From Tigriopus japonicus (Eukaryota > Arthropoda > Copepoda > Harpacticoida > Harpacticidae), in NCBI GenBank assembly GCA_010645155.1, contig JAAGOF010000180.1, forward strand, positions 63,578-127,577: a stretch of 64,000 nucleotides of DNA, written 5' to 3'. The position numbers and the translations under genes were made by a program. The notes beneath the pieces are model-generated. The model worked only from the letters and a program-made list of their open reading frames with translations. It was not told the origin of the DNA and ran no database searches. Shown here piece after piece: positions 56,191 to 64,000 of the stretch (its first letter is position 1; each line of letters begins with the position of its first letter).

Positions 56191-56280
56191 GGGAGGAGAT
56201 GTGGTAAAGTGGAAATGGCACCTTCCTGTTAAGAGAGAGCTCTTGAGTTCGAATCTCCTCCCTGACCTCTCTGGAAGGAT
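56191..56280 (+). mobile_element. tRNA-derived SINE head, copy 4
   Basis: GGGAGGAGATGTGGTAAAGTG (A-box region) and TTGAGTTCGAATCTCCTCCC (B box) followed by CTGACC. It matches the SINE head at 41295; the body beyond is diverged. Confidence 0.65.
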
Positions 56281-56752
56281 GAGCCCTTTTTCACGACCAC
56301 AGATGGCGGACCGAAACGAAAATAGGACACTGATCAATAGCCAAAACGGAACTAGTGAACAACGACGAAGATCTGCAAAGTCGACAAAGTGGGGGAAGTG
56401 GACATGACGCCCCGAACGGCGGCTAACACCGACTACTGTACCGACCAGTTTCCAGACCCTACACACAAAATAATATTTGTCCAATGATATATAAAACTAT
56501 CGCAATAAACATTACTAAAAAAAAATATTACTGAACAGAGATTCGATCTGACAAGGCTGTTAAGAGCAGGCAGCACGTAGTGCTAGCTCATAAAATATAA
56601 AGCCGAATACGATATACAGCCGTTTTTCGGAAATGTTTTCTTAACATTCTTGATGTGATGAAAAATGTGCCATTTTTACCTGTGGCTGAGTAAAATAATA
56701 CAAAAATATCCTTGGATGATGATGGGATATCAAAGCAGGATTGATCATAGAG

Positions 56753-57463
56753 TAGTGATGGGGGGCAAACAAGAGATTGGGCAAGCTGTATTGGCACAAT
56801 GCTTGGGCTTGCTGAAGCTTGGCATAGCTTGGGTGCTTGTACAAGTACTTTTCCCAGCTAACAGGTTTGCCAAATTTGCTATGAACGAAGAATAAACTTG
56901 CCATCCGAATTTCACTAAACCAGGCTGATTCAGCTAAATAGGGCCCATACCTTTGAAAGGATGTATTTTTTAAGAAAATTACACACTTCAATTCTCTCAC
57001 ATGGGGAAATGCAAAATATTTCGAGAACACTAAAAAAAGATTTGACATTTTACTTTTTCATGCCGGCAACTCTGAGTAAAAGAGATTGTTCTGGAAGTGT
57101 GACTTCTAAATCTCGGTCTTGATTAGCCTCAAAAGTGCATTCATGTGTGGCCTAGAACCGAAACAAAAAAAAAAACCATAGTTTTGCAAATGCTATCTAA
57201 ATTGAAATATTTTTTTGTATCACTTCCACTATTTATTGCTGAATTATTAAGGTCAAAAGATCATCGAAAATGCAACTTGACATTTTTTCTTCCAAGTCAC
57301 ACTGAAAGTATCTTAACTCTTCAAAGAGCAACTGCCGGCAACTGCATCTTCCAATGTTCCTTGAGCTTGCCAAGTGTATTGGTGTATTGCCCAAGTAATG
57401 CTTGTCAACAACTTGTTCTTGGGTGTTTGTGATGACTCATTACTTGCCCAAGTCACATCACTA
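56753..57463 (+). mobile_element. 711-bp hAT element, family H1, copy 4
   Basis: Ends TAGTGATGGGGGGCAAAC and CCCAAGTCACATCACTA, exact 8-bp duplication TCATAGAG (56745-56752 and 57464-57471). Near-identical over its length to 28667-29375. Confidence 0.96.
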
Positions 57464-57471
57464 TCATAGAG

Positions 57472-58343
57472 TGGGTTAGGAACAAAAGCAGAGAGAAAAG
57501 AACATTGTTGTGACACAACATAGTTTCACGTCCCATTCCTGTGTCGTTAGTTTAGAAATAATTTGTTGGCTTCAATATACTTTCTCTTTGCATTTTGGTA
57601 CACCCATTGTGCAATATGATAGTGCTTTCTATATAAGAAAGTTAGCTGTATTCTTTATGAAATAGAATCAAAATATGCCCTTTATGGCCTAAGTACAATT
57701 CAAACACTCCCAGCCAATGTTTAAGGATGACCTGGGATGACCTTTCAAGTGGTTCATATTCCATGTTGACAACATATGATCTTTCCATTTGAGAGTCTAA
57801 CAATTGGGCAATGATACCTTCTTAATGCAATTTCAATAAAAGTTTTGAAAAATAATTGTACTAAGGTGCAATCTTTTGTCTGAAAATATAAATCAATTCA
57901 ATGAAAAACCAGGTCTATGATGCCAAAATGGGATAATATTTGGTTCGGAAACAATTAGATAGGGACAAACAGCATTGTATAATAAATGTGAACCTTCACT
58001 TAAAGAAAGTAGCACATCTGTTTCATTGACCTTCAATAGAGAACTAAAAAACAATCACCAAAATATGAAAATTGTGTTACTTACAATTCCTTTGATGGAG
58101 GATAAACTAAAAAAATGAAAATTGTGAAAATGTACTTTCCAACATTGTGATTTTAGTATTAAGTTTAAATTTCTAATAGTATTAGCACCATGATATGTTG
58201 GAAAAAACACGATATGTTTTAATGAACTTAAAACGTACCAAAAATATCCCCTTCCCCTCATTAATTTAACATTACAAACGTATCTGCGTTTGTATTTTTT
58301 TCTTTAAGTTATTAACAAAGTTTTTAGGCACCACATCTTTTTT
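57472..58343. other. Interior of unit U, nothing recognised
   Basis: AT-rich, short frames only. Confidence 0.35.
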
Positions 58344-58827
58344 ATGAAAAGCTACAGAGATTCCTCTATCCTGACTATTAATGTGCATTTCATTTGTAGA
58401 ACTGTTACTCTGTCATCATCAATACTTGCTACTCAGTTTGGATTGATACAAGCCATTTTAGTACTAAGAGACAACTCTCGAGTACAGAAGAAACAGTTTT
58501 TGAGATTTGTTGACAAGCCTCAAACGAGGACAGCTGACGAGCGGATTTTTGTAAACATTCGTCGTGCGGTTGCCAATAAAAGCCTACAGTGGATCATTCG
58601 TCCTTCAGACGTGTAAGTAATTGTGCGTCTGAGATGTATTTGTAAAGACATGATTCATTCATAGGGCAATAAAGTGATTGGTAGGTTAATAAAATGATTT
58701 GTAGGGTAATAAAGTAAGTTGTATGTGAATAATATTTTGGACTTGCCCTCTTCGGGCTTGGAGGAAGTCTCATAAAAGGAGAAGGCGGTCAATAAAAGCT
58801 TTTTTCCAAGGCTTCTTTTTATGATAG

Positions 58828-59217
58828 AAAATCCCAACAAACAGGGTCGACATTCAAGGTGTAAACGCTCTAAGACTATCAGAAATAGAAAAAGTTTTGA
58901 AAGTTTTTCAATTTACAGTTTCAAAATCCCAAGGTGTTAATGAACAAAAGTTGTTTTTTTCACATTTTCTTTTTGAAGCCCTTGGGCATGAAGGCATTGA
59001 TGAGATAATTGAGACAGTTGGCACTAATCTTTCTATGGAAAATGACCTTCATGGAGGAATTTTTCCAGACTTATGGAACAATTTTCCCCAAAAAGAGCCT
59101 TTCAAATACTTAGAAAGCTACAATGTTCACTCTAACCTCAGGAAATACATAGTTGAAAGAAATTTTATAGATTCACTTTATTATGATTGGCTCTATTTGG
59201 AAGTGGCGCTATTTTGA
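58828..59217 (+). CDS. Unidentified open frame, ~129 codons
   Basis: An open + frame follows a possible acceptor (AACAAACAG at about 58838-58846). It reads VNALRLSEIEKVLKVFQFTV at the start and later FLFEALGHEGIDEIIETVGT and GGIFPDLWNNFP. It ends at TGA 59217 inside the right-hand inverted repeat region. The residue mix is protein-like, with alternating hydrophobic and charged positions. I do not recognise the family. An internal Met (58897) gives a 106-aa product if unspliced. Confidence 0.35.
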   Translation, partial: KIPTNRVDIQGVNALRLSEIEKVLKVFQFTVSKSQGVNEQKLFFSHFLFEALGHEGIDEIIETVGTNLSMENDLHGGIFPDLWNNFPQKEPFKYLESYNVHSNLRKYIVERNFIDSLYYDWLYLEVALF

Positions 59218-59265
59218 TTGGCCCTATTTTGTACCCACTCTCTTTTGATTCGCGCTATTATTATA

Positions 59266-59754
59266 TAGTCCCGTCTTTTAGTTCTTTGGAACTTCCTGTC
59301 TAATCTTAAAAGAATACTGCTTACTAACATTTTTTTGGTCATTTTTGATTTTGAAGCACCTTGCGTGCCGAGAAAATAATTTTGATAGTTCAAAGCCATA
59401 GCAATGTTGTTATTATTATGACCATGACTTTAAGTCCAATACATATTCATTCCATTTTAGTTGAAAAAAATTAGTTTCTTGTAAAATGTCTTCTAAATCT
59501 TTTAAACTATTATTTTTAACACTAACTTTCCATGTTTCAACATCTTTTTGTGCATTTGGTGCAAAAATATTAGGTTTTCACAAGATTTATTGTTATTTTG
59601 AATAAAATATTGAAGTGCATTAGAAAACGCAAAATTCATTTTGCGTTTTTTGCCTCATTCTTCCTATTTTGTATCTTGAGAATAATATGTTTGGCTTCTT
59701 TTTCATTGTCTTTGTAAGTAAGTTATGATTCAATTTCTTTGATTTCACGTTAAA
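59266..59754. other. AT-rich stretch, nothing recognised
   Basis: No supported feature. Confidence 0.35.
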
Positions 59755-59946
59755 TACTAGGTGGGGTGAAAAGTAACCTCCTTGACCGACAAAATGCAAT
59801 CCTATTGCAAAATATGCTTATAATGCCTTGTAGTTCATTCATATTTAGGCATAAGTTTCAAATTTCAATGCATTATTGCCTTTCATTTTGTTTTGAGAGC
59901 TCATTGATGTTGACGTGTTTGGTATCATGATGAAAATGAATCTGAT

Positions 59947-60033
59947 GATTTTAAGGATGAAAACGTCAAAAAAGTGCATGAAATGGGGCTGGCTGACCGG
60001 AAAGTGAAGGTGCGTGAGCTGGTAGCTAACATT
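59947..60033 (+). pseudogene. Mariner transposase helix-turn-helix remnant
   Basis: The + frame reads DENVKKVHEMGLADRKVKVR then ELVANIKTI. This resembles the second helix-turn-helix of mariner-family transposases (E-N-V-x-K-V ... R-x-x-x-V-R-E-L-A). The catalytic DDD domain is gone. Confidence 0.65.
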
Positions 60034-60293
60034 AAGACTATACTGAACTTTTTTCATTTTCATAAGTAATTGTTTCCGAGGGCCTTCGACAACGTCTTTG
60101 ATCGGTAGTGAAGTTTTGGAGACCACGAAAGTGGCAAAACTAATATTTAATGGTATGATCTGACGGAGGATTTATCTCATTACATTTATCAAACTTTTCT
60201 TTTGATTCCTTCGCCATTTTACTTAGTAAAAAATATTGTTTTAAGACTAAATGAAAACCGTGTTGATCCATTTTCGACATGATGCCAAACACG

Positions 60294-61411
60294 CAGGGTG
60301 GGCATTTGATTTTTGGACATTTTGTCCACCCCTGTCCAAAAGGTGTCCAAAAGTGTCCAAAAATAAGGCTGTCCAAAAATAGGAGTGTCCAAAAGTGTCC
60401 AAAAATAGTAATTCGAAAAATAATGGTTAAAAACATTTTTAGAATAACATTCTACAAACTTTCTCTCCAAAATAAACGTCACTTGACGAAATCTAAGCAA
60501 GAATAAGTCAATTCAGCATAAGAAACTTACACTTAATACATTAAATGAGCCAATAACTTGAAGGCCAAACTGGACATTTGAACTTTCCACTCTTTTCATT
60601 TGACCACCGAGCATCGTCCAAAATGTGGGAAAGAATGATCGACTGAAGGAATGAACGAACAAACGAATGTGAGACTGGGACTACTAATAACACGCTCACA
60701 CCACACTTCATGTTAAACATAGTATGCGAGTACATTTTAAAGCTAATTGTGTCTTGATTTGTGACAAGAGAAGGTTACTTAGTATTTTGATTTTTATTCC
60801 AAAGTGTATCATTGTTGCAAGTGTTTCCCATCCAAGAGGCAAGAAGTCTTTTGACCTGACTGTCCAAAAAATGTTAACTATAATAAAGCACACTGAAACT
60901 GATATCAGATTGCAATGTGGGTATTATAATGCTTTTGCCAAAGAATTAAAGCAGTGTTGTTTCGCTATTAAAAAAGACAAGACTCTTGTTTACAGATGAG
61001 GAAATAAAATGTAAATCTTGAAACATTTTGAACAGTTACACACATTTTACCATATTGTATAAACAAAACATTTATTTTTTTAACAATTTATTACCAAGTT
61101 ATCATGGCAAAGTTTATTTCTCCAAGTAATGTTCCCATTAATAGAACTATTTTTGTTAAAGTACACAACCATGCATTCTTTAGAATTCAATTACTTATGT
61201 AGTGTAACTGGTTTTCCGTTTGATTTGTACAACTTTCTTTCACGTTTGTTGGACTTTTGGACACTTTTGGACATCTTTTGGGGATTTTTGGACACCCTCT
61301 GGGGATTTTTGGACACCTTCTGGGTATTTTTGGACACTTTTGGACACTTTTGGACACTTTTGGACACTAGGGTGTCCAAAATGCTCTCGATGTCGAAAAA
61401 TGCCCACCCTG
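60294..61411. mobile_element. 1118-bp hAT element nested in the mariner
   Basis: Ends CAGGGTGGGCATTT on both sides (inverted), exact 8-bp duplication CAAACACG (60286-60293 and 61412-61419). Arrays of GTGTCCAAAA units lie inside each end (60340-60410 and 61250-61380). A + frame at 60724-60999 is unrecognised. Confidence 0.93.
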
Positions 61412-61579
61412 CAAACACGTCATCATCAATGAGCTGTCAAAACAAAATAAGGGGCAATACTCCATTGAAATTTGAAACGTATGCCTAAATATGAACGTAC
61501 TTCAAAGCACTATAAGTATATTTTGCTGTAGGATTGCATTTTGTCGGTCAAGGAGGTTACTTTTAACCCCACCTAGTAG

Positions 61580-62404
61580 TTACTTTTTTTGTTTTTCTTT
61601 CTGGAGTCAGAAGGCAGCTCTGTAGCTGTGAGCTGATGAAAGCTGTCTGCAACGAGGGGATATTGACAAACGCAAAACAGCTTACAAAATTTTGAGGTTC
61701 ATCAGCTGTAAGCTGTGAACATCTTTTTTTTATGTTTTGATTTCCAAAGAGTGACCGCACATCATGCGATGAAATCTGCCTCCTCTCTATCGTAGTTGAA
61801 GACGAGAGCTTGAAAAGAAGTTTTTTCCAAGAGCCGAAAACTCGAACCCTTTTTCTTGCAAGCTGCTTGAACAGTTTTTCTCTTTGTTTTGACACTGTCG
61901 CTTAATCAGCTAATGCTAAGTCAACCCACGAATTGCCGCTCCAATGGAGACCCTTCCTTTTGAGGTCACACCGGCCCACGCCGGCCCCAAAAACCAGGAG
62001 TAAAACTAGAATGTAATCTTTCTTCTTCACATCGTTATCGATCATTCATTTCGGCGAGAAGGTCGACCAAACACCGTAATATACATAGGATTTTAAAATG
62101 ATTCTTTGAAATTGTTCTAAAAAGGCTACAAGACGATCTGCCCTAAAGTACAAATCTGGGCGTTCCGGAAGAAGTCTTGCCAAACTTACAATCCCATGTA
62201 ATAACTCTTCGTTCGCTTTCTGAACACTTGGTTTTTTTAGAACTAGGATCTCTTATTATGTGTAAAAACATTATATTATTATGTGTAAAAAAAATGTGTA
62301 AAAAATTATGTGTAAAAAGTCTGTGCCGATGTTGACATTAAAAACAATAATGTAGAAATAGGCCTAATGTAAAGTAATCATTTGGCATCCCTGAAAAGAT
62401 TCGG
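61580..62404. other. Gene-free stretch, nothing recognised
   Basis: Short frames only; ATTATGTGTAAAAA repeats at 62255-62320. Confidence 0.35.
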
Positions 62405-63370
62405 TGACTTGCTTTGCTCATCAAGGACTTTTCAACAAAGGACAAGTTTACAGTCTGGAGCTGCACAACTTGAGGCCTAAGAAAAAACAATATTGTTTGA
62501 CTCATCTTGTTAAAACAAAAGTCATTGTGTTACAATGAAAATAGTCAAATAAAAATATAATAAAAAACCAAAAAATACCTCAAATAGACAACAGTATGAA
62601 TTATTGAAGTTCAAGAAATTGATAAACTACAACAAGACATGAACTTTGTAGGAACTTTTTATGACATCATTAGTTCCTCTTTTTTTGCTATTTTTCACAT
62701 TTTCTCATACTTGTAGTTGTTCTTTCTCTTCTACAATTGGATTTTTGACAATTTCATGTTTGTCTTTTTAGAGATCGCTCCTATATTTCACTACATCACA
62801 ATCTTAAAATTTTGGGAAGTAAAAATTTCCGCCATAGTTTCCTTCACATTAGTATTTTTAAATTTGAAACGGACATTTCGTTATCAAGACAGTCCAAAGG
62901 ACTTGAACCATTTTGAACTTTCGTCAAACATTTCAATTAAAATTTAGGATTGAAATATTTTGGTAAACATGTGGAAAAAGTTTAAGGTTTTCACAACTTT
63001 AAGAACTGGAGAGGTTTGTGCTCTGCCAATTATACCCATAGTGTTGAATGTGGTGAGCAAAGTGTATACTTCTTTACTCTGCTCAACTCCCAAGATTGAG
63101 AAATAACCAAGAATTTAACACTTGATTCCAGAATAGCAAAATGGAATGACATTTGCTGGAGAATCTCAAATGTCGATGAACATGTTTGATGATTTAGGGA
63201 CCATTTTGCATAAGTTTGACCAAGAACACACCGAAAAAACCTTTCGTGGTTGTTCTATGGTCCATTGATAATATTTGATCAGATATTGGCCAAAATGCAC
63301 CTGTTGTTGAAGAACTGGATATTGATATCCCCGCCTTCAAGGAACATTGGAAATCATGTGAAATGTGATT
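62405..63370. repeat. ~0.96-kb repeat, inverted copy of 36370-37290
   Basis: Collinear in reverse complement with 36370-37290 (AAGGACTTTTCAACAAAGGA, GAGAATCTCAAATGTCGATG, GATTTAGGGACCATTTTGCA, TTCAAGGAACATTGGAAATC). Confidence 0.8.
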
Positions 63371-63740
63371 GACACACTAAGCCTACATTATTGATGACTA
63401 TTTGTACGACTTAGTTTAGTCAAGGAGAAAGGTATTACATGGAGTGGGATCAAGTGAGGGCCTGTTAACACGTCAGTGTTAATTTTCCTGCTTGATAGCC
63501 TGAAGTTAATGAAGAATGCAACATGATTGGGATTGATGTCATTTTATTTACATAACCTATTAAACAAAAGTTCACTAGGATTCAACATGCAATCATGCCC
63601 AATTGTGTCTCCCAAAGAATTGAAACTTTTTTATTTGATTGTTTGAAGTCAAATAAATCCAAACTCTTGAGCCACTGACTTGCTTTATGATGATGATGAT
63701 TGCCCATTTTTTCTTGGAGACAACATGATTTTTATCATTG
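63371..63740. other. Gene-free stretch, nothing recognised
   Basis: No supported feature. Confidence 0.35.
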
Positions 63741-63746
63741 AAAGTG

Positions 63747-63906
63747 TTCAAGGGCATTCTTTACTTCATAGAATGCTCTAGATTTTCTTCTCTGGTTCTA
63801 TTTTCTAAAAATAAAGTCTAGAAAAGAAGACTGTAAAGAGTTGAAAAAAGATACAGAGAAGAAAATTTATATCATTCTACAAAGTGAAGAATGCCCTTGA
63901 ACAATG
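63747..63906. mobile_element. ~160-bp MITE-like hairpin
   Basis: GTTCAAGGGCATTCTTTACTT and its complement AAGTGAAGAATGCCCTTGAAC border the unit. ATAGAATG and CATTCTA continue the pairing. Target duplication not clear. Confidence 0.7.
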
Positions 63907-64000
63907 CTAGTGACAAAAACCATGTTGCTTTCAAAAGAAGATGGACAATCATTATTACAAAACAAGTCAGTTGATCAAGGATATGAATATATCTGACTTA

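Larger units (their letters stand above)
55607..58797 (+). mobile_element. Unit U, long copy
   Basis: Starts near ATACTATTTATGCACCTGCA and ends GGCGGTCAATAAAA. The first ~310 bp and last ~240 bp match the short copy at 39577-40903. The extra 2.6 kb includes a SINE head (56191) and an H1 hAT element (56753). The frame beginning at 55568 (122 codons) shares FLGLPLQFFNPENQFNHGHS with the short copy but runs in from outside the unit. Function unknown. Confidence 0.65.
55346..59265. mobile_element. Candidate undescribed element with repeat-rich inverted ends
   Basis: 55346-55487 consists of degenerate units like GAATCAAAATAG or TTCAAAATAGAGCC and AAGAGAGTG. 59165-59265 consists of the same units in reverse complement (GATTGGCTCTATTTGG, CGCTATTTTGATTGGCCC, ACTCTCTTTTGATTCGCGC). 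Between them are a short left frame (MLQEFKKTQKDKE), unit U with its own insertions, and a 129-codon right frame (58828-59217). No target duplication or known transposase was found, so this is a hypothesis. Confidence 0.4.
59757..61576. mobile_element. Mariner-like element with ~160-bp inverted ends
   Basis: Ends CTAGGTGGGGTGAAAAGTAA and CTAGGTGGGGTTAAAAGTAA (complement), both followed by CCTCCTTGACCGACAAAATG and homologous for about 160 bp. Flanked by TA on each side (59755-59756 and 61577-61578). It contains a transposase remnant and a nested hAT element. Confidence 0.85.

Noticed and set aside
60541..60999. Frames inside the 60294 hAT element as a transposase
   Set aside because: No hAT blocks (DDE region, dimerisation motif) seen; the element is treated as non-autonomous.

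Overview
This is a eukaryotic, AT-rich, repeat-dense window. It carries two recognisable arthropod-type intron-bearing genes, both on the minus strand, and otherwise consists mostly of transposable elements. The protein types (histidine decarboxylase, class I GLUT, THAP domains, Ty3/gypsy, LINE, hAT, mariner) fit an arthropod, perhaps a crustacean; the species cannot be fixed from the sequence.

Host genes. (1) A histidine decarboxylase gene (hdc) runs from a start codon at 19048 leftwards to 6535. I placed six exons, and the reading frame and phase are kept across all five introns. One intron is about 10.1 kb and full of repeats. The C-terminal exons are not seen and may lie beyond the left edge. 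(2) A complete 12-exon class I glucose transporter (SLC2A/Glut1-like, 760 aa) runs from 53021 to 44132. It has an unusual ~186-residue cytoplasmic N-terminal extension, and a nearly intact hAT transposon sits in its 3.8-kb intron. (3) A small two-exon THAP-domain gene lies at 2757-2210, and a broken THAP copy at 36200-35564.

Mobile DNA, left to right: a Gag-Pol ORF running off the left edge (1-1721); a nested hAT pair (3405-5043); palindromic and direct repeats in the giant hdc intron; a 465-bp hAT element (13318); a tRNA-derived SINE (15131); a LINE fragment (15636); hAT elements at 19895 and 21237, the latter with an internal AATCCG-rich satellite; a head-to-head rearranged LINE (22551-23640); a decayed Ty3/gypsy pol (23730-26057); hAT-in-hAT (28648-29662); a 1.1-kb palindrome (31489-32615); a hAT element (34473); a triple nest (39434-41062); a SINE (41295); a tyrosine-recombinase remnant (42120-42680); the autonomous-type hAT (47114-49099); a SINE and a perfect-looking hairpin (53626-53939); LINE pieces (54281-55364); a possible undescribed element with repeat-rich inverted ends (55346-59265); and a mariner with a hAT inside it (59757-61576).

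The dominant theme is hAT activity. At least 14 elements from several terminal-repeat families are present. Eleven have exact 8-bp target-site duplications, and several are nested, so relative insertion order can be read directly. In one case an unoccupied paralogous site is also present in the window. The one recognisable hAT transposase gene has a single in-frame TGA at an expected tryptophan and is otherwise open.
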